Source of the DNA: Piper betle
Taxonomy: Eukaryota; Streptophyta; Magnoliopsida; Piperales; Piperaceae
Reading direction: 5' to 3'
Assembly (NCBI GenBank): GCA_033002965.1
Contig: JAURVB010012636.1
Location: 186,001 to 250,000 of the forward strand
DNA: 64,000 nucleotides
This document shows, piece by piece, positions 13,300-22,711 of this stretch; within the stretch, counting starts at the first letter, position 1; each line of letters begins with the position of its first letter. Below the pieces are notes generated by a model. It was not told where the DNA came from, searched no databases, and saw only the letters and a program-made list of their open reading frames with translations. Made by a program: the position numbers and the translations under genes.

Positions 13300-13680
13300 C
13301 TTTACCTTCCCCGCGTCATCACCTCCACCCTTACTTTGTTTCATGGAGCGCCACCAGCCTTGCCACTGTCGGTCGTGCCTTGCTTCCACCGTTTTGCTGT
13401 CGGCCCTCCCTCGTTGTCGTCAAACTTCATTTGATCTAAGGCGTCGTTCAAGGATGAGAAAACTGCCACCTTTGCTCGCATCACCTGGAGTTTCTCCCTG
13501 TTCGGTTGTCAAAAAACAAGTGTCGTTGGCACCTTGCCGGACCACTGTGACACACACCAACCTCATCCCCTCTCCGTGCCGTCGAAATCACCATCTCCCT
13601 CCTCCCCCTTGTTGTTCAGCAGGCGGCAATAGTGGGTTACGGCTAGCTGTTTCCAGCATATAGCTCCAGTGGCAACTCAC
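13300..13680. mobile_element. GC-rich continuation of the older LTR relic
   Basis: C-rich DNA directly after the right target duplication of LTR-1. Composition and position match the GC-rich zone that follows the TACGAAATTGCC module in the intact LTRs. The 106-codon ORF at 13343-13663 has biased, repetitive composition and no recognisable domain, so I treat it as chance. Confidence 0.45.
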
Positions 13681-13740
13681 AATGAGTACTGCTTCGCACT
13701 TGAAGGGCAAGCAGATCACTTGTCTGTCTTCTTCCTAAAG

Positions 13741-13918
13741 TGCCGACATCTTCAAGCTGCTTGCCCACCCTCGGGCAGATAGGAAGGCCGACGACATCTT
13801 CGACTTCAAGCCAACTCACCATGCCACCGCCTTCACTAATCTCGATGGCACCTCAGCCGGCGGTGCCCATGCCTGGAGCTGTGGTGACTCCACCGATCCC
13901 AACATCCTAGGCATTCGG
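13741..13918 (+). pseudogene. Possible 5' exon of the broken FLOE/DUF1421 gene
   Basis: An open frame with gene-like composition reads DDIFDFKPTHH, then AHAWSCGDSTDP, and ends at a plausible donor (CGG|GTAGG). The pattern loosely resembles the N-terminal region of FLOE2/FLOE3-type proteins (a DDI.SYDFQP-like segment, then a RAW-S-DS segment). A stop precedes it in frame at about 13738. The link to the exon at 17521 is inference from shared orientation and this weak similarity. Confidence 0.35.
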
Positions 13919-14069
13919 GTAGGCCTCGCTCGATTGAATCTTATTCCTCTTTGATTTGCCGTGTTTGTTATGATTTTTTTTATCACAGGAGTCAGTGTTA
14001 GTAGTTGAAAAAAATGTCTCTTTTTATTTTAATTTTTAACAATTTTTTTTAGCAAGTTGAATTGGGCAT

Positions 14070-14663
14070 GGATAGTTATGATTACAAATCTCTGAATTTG
14101 ATGAATAAATTTCTTCTACTTTTTACATATAATGTTTTTACAATCATTCACTAATCCTAAGTTCCTAACAAGAAAAACAGTAGTGGTAGTCTACTTTCAC
14201 ATTTTCGTAAGTAGTAAAAGATATAAGGCTTTTATGTTTGTTGATCATGCATTGAATCGTGAAGGATGTTTATGATTGGGATTCGATACAAAAAAATATC
14301 TACTCCTTTCTGTGTATGATATTTTTACACTCATTTAGTAATCCTATTGATAAATATGGTAGTGGTTGTATACTTTTAACAATTTTGGAAGTAGTAAAAG
14401 AAATAAGACATTTATATTTGTTGATCATGCATTGAATCATGACGAATGTTTTTTATTAGGATTCGATAGAAAAAATATCGGCTCCTTTATGCATATGATA
14501 TTTTTTCAATCATTTAGTAATCCTATTGATGAATATGGTAGTGGTTGTAAAATTTTAACATTTTTAGAAATAGAAAAAAATGGCCATTCATGCTTGTTGA
14601 AAACGAGGCGAGGATTTGTGAAGGATGATTATGATTGGTAATCTCTGAATGTGATGAAATACT
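14070..14663 (+). repeat. Imperfect tandem repeat, about 180-bp period, split by LTR-2
   Basis: The words TTGATCATGCATTGAATC (14241 and 14421), TAATCCTATTGAT and ATGGTAGTGGTTGTA recur about every 180 bp. An ATCTCTGAATTTGATGAA-type start occurs near 14090 and 14641. The last unit is interrupted by LTR-2: TTTTTACAATCATTTGATTG resumes at about 17481. The array lies in what was probably an intron of the FLOE-like gene. Confidence 0.6.
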
Positions 14664-14668
14664 ATCCC

Positions 14669-17456
14669 TGTAAAACCCGTGACTCGAGTCAGGGTTTTAC
14701 GTTACCGAACCAGTCGGTTCGACCGTTGGTTCGAGTCGAGTCAGTTTCATGAACCGCGTGCTGAGTCGAGACCAGCCGCGAGTTATGAGCGATGAGAGTC
14801 AGGTGCACCTGAATATATGATGATAACGTAGAGAAGATGGTGAGAAATGAGTTATCAGAATCTATGAAAGTATGCAGTATTTTTTCTTTTTATATGTTTG
14901 ATCGGAGAAATAGTTTTAGGCCGAATAACGCTTAGGACGCGTTGGATTATATTCGGGTGGGTTATTAGTTATAGAGCATGTCATTTGGATGTTGTTGTGT
15001 TTGTTTTATTATATAGAATTTTTCCATATTTTTCTAGATTTTTTTAGAATTTATTACGAATTAGTTATTATTTTGACTCTAGTAGGAATCGAGTCAATAC
15101 TTATTTACGAAACTGCCATTGAGGGTATTTTTCTCCCTCCCGACCCTTCTTCACCCAAACCCTCGCCGCCACTGTTGTGTGCCGCCGCCAGCCGTGCCGC
15201 GATCGACGCCGCCCCGCCTTGCCGTGCCGTCGCCGTGCCGCCACGACCAACCCTGGCCAGCGATCGCCTGCCAGCGCGCCGCCGCGACTCCACGAGGCCG
15301 CCTCGGCCGTCGCCACTTCGGGCCTGATTCCGCCGCCACCCGGGCCGCGCCGTCGCCACTGTGACCCCGACGACCACCCCCTCACCGTCGCCGACATTTC
15401 CCCCACCATCCTGAACGCCGTCGAGGCCGGCCGCAGCCCCGATCGGAGCATGCGCCTGCCGCCGCCGCCGTTTTCAACGCCGCCGCCGATGGCCATCACC
15501 GCCCCGGCTGCTTTGTTTGACACCACCATTGGACCAAGCTCGTCGAGTTGGTGCCGATAGACCCCTTGATTGCCCGTCCCGAATCGTCGCCGGAAAACCG
15601 CCGAAAAATTGCATTCGTGGGAAATTCACCGGATCATCCGCCGAACGCACCTAGTCCAATCTGATCGGACTTCGGACGCCACTAGGTGCCGAATTCGAGT
15701 TTCGAGCCACGAAACGGAAACCCTAGCCGTCGCCGATTTTTGACGATGCGAGGTATAATTTATTTTAATTTAATTATTTAAAAATGTTAATTATTAGAAT
15801 TGCATGGCAGGATTTGTGTGTGTGTTATAATAATATATATAAATGTAGATTTGATTAAGGATAAAATATGAAATTTGTTTGATTGAGTGGTGTTAAAAAT
15901 GGAGGCTAAGAAATTAATTAGGGTAACTAGGCGATGATCATGATCTAATGCAAACTAGCCTAAGTAGACTTGCTAGAATTGATATAGGTTAATGTGTGTT
16001 GATTGATGAGTGATTGTGTTGATTGTGTGTGCATGCTATAGGATGTGTGATTCATCATGCGGGCGTTAGTTTTTAGCTTGATTGTGTAGGTACGGTGTAG
16101 GAGCTCGCCGCCTAGGCGCATGGACCCGTTTGGAGCTTCTACCAGGTCCGTTTAGGACTTGTTCTCTGTTTTACGCTATTCTATTGTGTATTTGATTTAT
16201 TACATGCAAGACGTGTTAAGTGGCGTTTTATCGGATCCCACTTAACTCGGGCCATTTAGCCAACAATTTTCTCGGATTAATAACCCTCGAGGATGAGATC
16301 CCTCGAGTTTGTTTTTGAACTTCAGATCCAGCTCACGTTGCCTTCGGGCCTATTGTATAAATCCCAACCCAGCACCTATATATATGTATAGTTTTCGCGT
16401 TTTCAGTGAGAGATTGAATGAGGGAAATCCGACTACCGTGCTACGCGAGCGGGCACGTGTGTGTCGATAGTGGGCTCTGGAACGGTGTGCGGGCCGTTTC
16501 ATTCCCGAGGGATCCTAACAACTCCACCTTTGAGTTCCTCAAACCCGGAGAAGTGTGGAGGTTCACGGGTACTGCATTGCAGCGCATGTCTAGACTTGTG
16601 GTTTCAAAGGGTACTGAAGGCGACTGCCTGAGAGTACTCGGCCTTCGTGCTCAAGGCCAGGAGTAATATGGAAGGTGCAGAGGGCGGAAAGGAATGAGAT
16701 TTGATGCGAGAAGCGATAGAGAAATGGCCGAGGCATGAGAATGTGAAAGATAGGGGGACGCTGTCGACCCGAGGGCGACGGCTCCTGTATGTGCCCTGAT
16801 GAGAGTTCTTGAGGAAGTATATGGTTTTGATTCAACAGGAGAGTTTGCTCTCCTGTGCCAGATTGATATTAGTTATTTTCCGGGCCGGTAACACTCGTTA
16901 CTGACGGTTTTTCTATATATATGTAGGTGAGGAATGCGAGCGATGAAAGCTGTCGGGACTGCGGAGGAGCAGCACGGAACCGCGCACACATGTACCTGCC
17001 GCGTGTAACGTATAATGATGGTGTGTTATTGTTATGTAAATGATAATTTTGATGTGTTTGCTTGAGTGAATTACTTGTTATGAAACAAACTGATAAATAT
17101 GAATGACTAGGGAGCCTTGGAGTTCAAACTCGACTCAAGTAAAAACGAATGAGATAATGATTGAATGTCATGGTAGATTATTATGTGTTACCGTATTTTC
17201 ATAAAATAGTATATATTTTCTTTTGGTTTCTCATTTATTATTTTGTCTTGTCTTTGCTTGCACGTCATGGCATGCATGTAGGACTCCGTTAGAATCCAAT
17301 TGTTCCCATCCATGCATTTCATGTTTGCATCTCCATCTTGAGACACCGAGGGCAGATCCGGGTCGGCTTAACCGAACCCAGTAGATTAGCGAACGGTTCT
17401 GTACGTCGGTGACATTTCCGGGTCGGTTCACGGGTGAGCTGAAACAGGGTGTTACA
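14669..17456 (+). mobile_element. Solo LTR-2 (Ty3/gypsy-type, about 2.8 kb)
   Basis: The reverse-orientation copy of LTR-1. It begins TGTAAAACCCGTGACTCGAG, ends AACAGGGTGTTACA, and is flanked by the perfect duplication ATCCC (14664-14668 and 17457-17461). It lacks internal retrotransposon genes. In this orientation a TATATATATG box near 16378 is followed about 40 bp later by the 82-codon ORF, and a second TATA-like site at about 16914 precedes GTAGGTGAGG. I take this as the sense orientation of the family. It inserted into a 180-bp tandem repeat. Confidence 0.85.
16418..16666 (+). CDS. 82-codon ORF conserved inside the LTR (copy 2)
   Basis: Starts MREIRLPCYASGHVCVDSG about 40 bp after the TATA-like box at 16378, and is 81/82 identical to the LTR-1 copy. 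Two of the three observed base differences are silent, but so few changes carry little weight. No domain is recognised. Either a small LTR-encoded peptide or an open stretch in a young, GC-rich leader. Confidence 0.3.
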   Translation: MREIRLPCYASGHVCVDSGLWNGVRAVSFPRDPNNSTFEFLKPGEVWRFTGTALQRMSRLVVSKGTEGDCLRVLGLRAQGQE

Positions 17457-17520
17457 ATCCCCTACCTTCTTCTTCTGATGTTTTTACAATCATTTGATTG
17501 ATCTTATTTGTCTGGTGCAG

Positions 17521-17794
17521 AACTATGGTGCGGTGGAGCTCACATTTTAACTGTTGCATCCGAGAAAGTAAGGATGCATCTGATATACATATACTATCAG
17601 AGATCGATAGGACAATGAGTAAGTATATAGAGAATTTGATGCATACATTGGAAGGTGTTAGTTCTCGCCTTTAACAAATGGAGATGAGGACTCGTCATCT
17701 GGAGAAGTCTGTGGATGATCTGAAGGTCACGGTCAGAAATAACCATGGTAGTACCAATGGCAAATTGAGACATCTGGAGAACATATTAAGAGAG
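17521..17794 (+). pseudogene. FLOE/DUF1421-like exon with in-frame stop
   Basis: The exon lies between an acceptor (GGTGCAG|AACT) and a donor (AGAGAG|GTATC). From about 17568 it reads ILSEIDRTMSKYIENLMHTL, then EGVSSRL, stop, QMEMRTRHLEKSVDDLKV and HGSTNGKLRHLENILRE. This is the coiled-coil segment of plant DUF1421 proteins (FLOE2/FLOE3 type), which act as hydration-responsive condensate proteins in the FLOE1 case (family knowledge). The TAA at 17672-17674 replaces a sense codon of the family. No following exon (VQSGVQLLKDKQEI in the family) is visible by 18500. Very likely a pseudogene fragment, separated from any 5' exon by tandem repeats and LTR-2. Confidence 0.7.
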
Positions 17795-18530
17795 GTATCA
17801 TTGTTGTATTTTTTCACCTAGAAATTAAAGCAGAATTTATGAAAATTTCCCTATTGAAGAACTTTTAGAGATTCATTCTGGAAATTGTTAGCTATTTATT
17901 CTATTTCTTATTAAATAAAACATTTTCAATTGTATTTATGTTGTTCTATATCAGTATTCTGTTAGTTTAGTTTTTACTATTTCCCTTATATAATGTTATT
18001 CACTGTTTGAAAGCTCTTTTTTTTTAGGTCAAACATTTTGGACGGCGCCCCTTTTTCTCTCATTGGTGATGGGCTCTTAAACGAAAAAGGTTACCTTTTG
18101 TATGATATGTTGCATGATTATTTAACTGTCTATTAACTTGCTAGTTGATATTGTTTACCATGACACCAAAATCATTTTCACCGGTTCTAATTCCCTAGTC
18201 AAGTTTTTTTCTCAGTCCTCTTCTTATTTCTCTTCTCCCTATCTCCCTGCCTCTGTGTAATACATTCTGGTATTAATATTTAAGTAGCCAAAGATTTCTT
18301 CTGTTCAAGGAAATTGAGCTCGACATTGGTTACCCTTTATGTCGCTTGAGCCGGTGTGCACAATGTGTTTGCAACTACCATTTTATGTTACATGGATAGC
18401 TCTTCTTCTTTAATAAGCTAGTGAATTCTTTTACTGTTTGCACTTTTTTTCTATATTTTCAAGTCCACTAGGAGTTTTATTTGTTTTTATTTTGTGGCTT
18501 GATAATGTTTCGAGCACCATCTATTTGCTC
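17795..18530. other. Non-coding, AT-rich
   Basis: Downstream flank of the FLOE-like exon. T-rich DNA with no further recognisable exon or terminal repeat. Confidence 0.5.
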
Positions 18531-18534
18531 CTAA

Positions 18535-18862
18535 AATTTTGGTGATTGAGTTGGTTTCGAGCTAGTTTTGAACTTCTAAACAAGCTGGTTTCTAGCTCCT
18601 AAACGAGCTAGTTTTGAACTCCCAAACGATATCATTTCGAGCTCACAAACTAGCTGATTTCGAGCTCTTGAAAATTTAACAATTTAAATATATTCGAGCT
18701 CGAGTTAAACTCAAACAGTACAGAAATATTCGAGTCAATTTCGAGCATATATAGTCGAAACTCGCTCGATCTTAAGTCGAGTTCGAATGAATTTCGAGTT
18801 ATTAGAGTCGAATTTGAACATAAAGTGAGATCGGCTCACTCACTCATTTAGCAGCCCTAGTT
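18535..18862. mobile_element. hAT-like non-autonomous repeat
   Basis: Dense GAGCTAGTTTTGAACTCC-type repeats and TCGAG words, ending GGCTCACTCACTCATTTAGC and then AGCCCTA. That end is the complement of the terminus at 9553. The left end is not defined. No coding sequence. Confidence 0.4.
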
Positions 18863-18959
18863 ATATAAGGCTCATCTGTTAATTTATAATCTTGTATTGT
18901 CGAACATCCATAAGTTAGCCCTTCACATCCATTTATGGACTGCTAAGGAAAGGATCCTA

Positions 18960-19365
18960 TAATGTACTAGTGACGGGCGGTGGCCTAGCGGGGGGAATCG
19001 GGTGGTGGCTAGGGGGCTGCGACGGCGGGGCGGTGGCGCGGTGGGGTGGGGTGGTCGCGGGTGGGAGGGGCGGGTCGGGAGAGGGGGTTGGTGGTGGTAG
19101 GGGTGCCGGCTGGGGGCGGGGGCCATGATGACGAGCATTGGTCGGGCGAGGGGAGGGGAGTGGTGGCGGCATCGGGTGGTGACCAGGGGGCAAGGGGGCT
19201 AGGGGGCCAGTGGGCGGAGGGCGGGCGACTGGTCGGATGGATCAGTCAGTCACGGGTAGGTGGGCGGGCTAGCTGGCTGGTAGGCAGGGGGTGTGGGCCG
19301 CTGGATTGAAATCCAGTGGCCCACGATTGGAGCGCTGCCAAAAAGAGGCAGTGCTTGATAGTGCT
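18960..19365. mobile_element. GC-rich element with double terminal hairpins, next to (TA)n
   Basis: A G-rich core (about 18970-19300) is followed by two hairpins. The first has arms GTGGGCCGCTGGATT and AATCCAGTGGCCCAC (one mismatch). The second has arms AGCGCTGCC and GGCAGTGCT. Then GATAGTGCTCC runs into (TA)n at 19363-19408. The same order of hairpins and the GTGCTC/GAGCAC terminal word occur in the element at 34243. The left boundary is unclear. ORFs here reflect low-complexity GC sequence. Confidence 0.5.

Positions 19366-19408
<43 letters not shown>
19363..19408. repeat. (TA)n microsatellite
   Basis: A pure TA dinucleotide run abutting the GC-rich hairpin element. Confidence 0.9.
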
Positions 19409-19412
<4 letters not shown>

Positions 19413-19442
19413 CTGTAACATGATGCAAAATTTGTTTCTACA

Positions 19443-19997
19443 CCTAATTTGATCTAAGTCGTCCATTTACATGAATGGCCTAGATCAAATCCAAAAAATA
19501 CCTAAACTACTCACCCCTCCTCCTTCCCACCCCTGTAGCCGCCTCCCCCCTCCTGCCGCCCCCTACCTCCCGTCCCTCCCTACCACCCCTCTTGTTGCCC
19601 CCCTCCCTATCGCCCCCTGCTGCCTCCTCCGTCCCCCTCCCTGCCACCTCTTTGACCCCTCAACCACCGCCGTAGCTGGACTTGCCATTGACTTTGCCAC
19701 CGCCGCCACAGTTGGGCTGGCCACCGCTGCTGAGTTTGCCACTGCTATCAGGCTTGCAACTGCCGCCTCTTCGACCCTTCAACCACTGCGGCGCCCATGC
19801 TTGCCACCACACTTTTTCTAATGTTTGTAAATTTTGGTTTCATTGATTTCAACCTTCAACCGCTGACAGGGAAGGGGCAGCAGGGAGGGGGCGGCAAGGG
19901 GGAGGTGGCGACAGGGGTGGGAGGGGTGAGGAGTTCAGGTATTTTTTAGACTTGATCTCAGCCATTCATGTAAATGGACGGCTCAGATTAAATTGCC
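19443..19997. mobile_element. Inverted-repeat (fold-back/MITE-like) element
   Basis: The left end (19446 on: AATTTGATCTAAGTCGTCC, then CATTTACATGAATGGCC, AAAAAATACCTAAACT and CACCCCTCC) is mirrored on the other strand by the right end at 19920-19994 (AATTTAATCTGAGCCGTCC, then the same order). The terminal inverted repeats extend at least 75 bp, and more loosely about 130 bp into the C-rich core. Each terminus is itself partly palindromic around TTTACATGAA. No transposase is seen. Confidence 0.65.
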
Positions 19998-21660
19998 CCC
20001 CCCACCCCACCCCCCGGCCGCACCACCCTCGGCCACTTCTAGCCCCCTCGCTGCCTGCCACGACGGTCCCCACGCAGTCGCCGAACCACCCCACCCCCGT
20101 CCATATTCCCCGGCCGCGACGATCTGCAGGCTCTACCTCGCCCGGCCCACCCCAACCCCCCGCACCCCCACTGTCGCCCCCAACGGCGCGTTTTCGCCTC
20201 CCTGGTCGCCCCGCCCTGCTCCCCTGCAATGTGCCCCTACGACCTTCCTGGTAATGCTCCATGAAACAGAGCAAGGAGGGGTGGCGATGGTGGCGCTGCG
20301 ATGTTGTTGGCGGTCGGGGTGGAGCGGCAAAAACAGAGGGGGGGGGATGGCAATTTCATAATAAAAATTTGACTCGCTCCCGACTCGAGTCAATATTATA
20401 AAATAAATTTTAAAAAATTTAAAAACAATTTCATAATAAAAACTTGACTTGCACTGACTCGATTTAATATTACAAAATAAAATTTTAAAAAATTTAAAAA
20501 TAAAATACGATAAAATAAAAACTTAATTAGTTCCCGACTCGAGTCAATATTACAAAATAAAATTAAAAATAAAATAAAATAATTCAAAATAAAAATTTGA
20601 CTCTCTCCCGACTCGAGTCAATATTACGAAATAAATTTTATTTTGTAATATTGACTCGAGTATGGAGCAAGTCAAGTTTTTATTATAAAATTATTTTATT
20701 CTATTTTTTAAAATTAATTTTGTAATATTGACTTAAGTCAGGAGAGAATCAAGTTTTTATTTCAAAATTATTTTATTTTATTTTTAATTTTGTTTTATAA
20801 TATTGATTTGAGTCGAAAATGAATCAAATTTTTTTATGGTATTTTATTTTTCAATTTTATTTCATAATAGCGGTGTCAAATTTTTATTACAAAACTTTTT
20901 AAATTTTTTTAAAATTTAGTTCATAATATTGACTCAAGTAGGGAAAGAGTCAAGTTTTTATTACAAAATTATTTTAGTTTATTTTTTAAGATTTATTTCT
21001 TAATATTGACTCAAGTCAGGAGTGAGTCAAATTTTTATTACGAAATTACCAGCACCCCCCCTGTGCGGGATAAAGTTAAGTTTTTATTATGAAAATATTT
21101 TATTATTTAAAATTTTTTATTTTGTAATATTGACTCGAGTCGGGACTAAGTTAAATTTTTATTACGAAATTATTTTATTTTTTTAATATTTATTTCATAA
21201 TAAAAACTTGACTCGAGTCAAATTTTAATTATAAAACTACCCTCCCTTATTTCTTCCCCCTCCCCCCCCTTTTGTTTTGTTGCGCCGCCTGCAAAGGGGG
21301 TAGGGGTGGCAGGGGTGGGGCACGACTGCGGGCAAGGGGACCGTGACTTCAGGCAAGGGTAGGGGAGCTATGGCACCGGGCGGGGGCAGGCATGGCCGCG
21401 GCTCGCCCGGGCCAAGGGGGTGGGGGGTGAGGGGGAAACTCGACTATGGGCGAGGCCGGGGGTGGAAGCTGGCGGCCAAGGGGTGGGGGGGTGCCACAAC
21501 TGCGGGCTAGGGCAATGGGGGATCGTGGCTGCAAGCAAGGCTGGGGGCCGAGGGCAGTAGAATCCGACAAGGGAGGGGGGAAATGGCAGCCCACACAGGA
21601 AAAAAACAAAAGAGGGGGAAAAAAGAAAATATAAATTTGGGTCATTAGATTTTGATCCAA
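19990..21660. repeat. Large imperfect palindrome built from LTR-like modules
   Basis: A GC-rich arm (19990-20355), then repeated modules with GACTCGAGTCAATATTA and AAAAATTTGACTCGCTCCC, a mirror point near 20636, the same modules in reverse (TAATATTGACTCGAGT at about 20645, 20720, 20800, 20925, 21000 and 21125), then a second GC-rich arm (21240-21600). The module also occurs once in each 2.8-kb LTR next to the GC-rich zone. The structure therefore looks like two diverged LTR pieces head to head, with local amplification of the module. Confidence 0.6.
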
Positions 21661-22711
21661 CGAACTAAATTAAAAATGCTACCTATACGCTGCATTTTGA
21701 TACAACGCATAACAACATCTTTATATATATATATATAGTAATAGCAATATCTCCCATTTGTCATTTTTTTGTCGTAATTTTCGCCATTTATAAAACTTCA
21801 AAATATTTTTACTTGACCCTGAATCGGGTTCCTTCATTGCGAATTGAATGATTCTGTCATCGTCATCGAAATACCATGGGTCCAAATAAAGAAATCTGCT
21901 CTGGTCAAGCCTCCCATTGGGCGCCAGAAAAGGCAGCACCATAAGGATTTGTTTGGCAAGTATTACAAATTGCGGTCAGTTGAAGACATCAAACAGGACG
22001 AATATGCTGTACCAGCCTGACAGCAGACTTTTTTTAGGGAAAAAATATTGGCAGGAGACTCACGTAACCAATATTTGAAGGGCAAGAAATGGCTTTTGCC
22101 AAAAAAATACTCTTTTATCTATTCTTCCATCTATTCTTGCGCTCTCTATCTGTCTTGGTCATGCCATTGATCAATTCCTCAATAGGGAATATGTTCATGG
22201 TTGAGCTATATTTTAGTCTGCTTCCCTACATTCCCAACGCAGTTAATAGAGGATATTATGCATTTTAACCCTTTTTTTATAGGGTGAAGCCAATGTAGCC
22301 AAGGCTAGGGCTAATGACGATATCTTCATTTTCAACCCCACGGCCCACAAATTGAGTGTCCCACTGTTACTTCGGCTTTTTTTCCAAGGAATTTTTTTTT
22401 TATGAGCCCCTCGACTAGGAGCTTCCAGTAAGCCCCCAACAACAGGGGGCATTTCTTCATCACATCACACTTGAGATGGGATAAATGACAAAAATGCCCC
22501 CTATTATTGGTGGCCTGTTGGGCGCTCATTTCGGGAAGCTCAAAATTTTTTCCTTCTAAAGGTTATAATCTGTCAATCCACGGGACTGGCCAAATAGGCG
22601 TTGGCAAGTCATTGGGGCTAAGCGAGGATGGGTTGCTTCTCATCATCTTACAAGCCAAGCAAAGCCCCTCGTATACCAACACAAATTAAAGTTGATTGAG
22701 CTTGATTTTTT
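21661..22711. other. Intergenic, 3' flank of CPL3
   Basis: Unassigned DNA with a short (TA)n run at about 21722-21737. The first few hundred bases below 22712 probably hold the CPL3 3' untranslated region. Several 60-70 codon ORFs here match nothing I know. Confidence 0.4.

Noticed and set aside
19046..20393. Pro/Ala- or Gly-rich ORFs at 19.0-20.4 kb
   Set aside because: Low-complexity C/G tracts within palindromic repeats, with no conserved motif.
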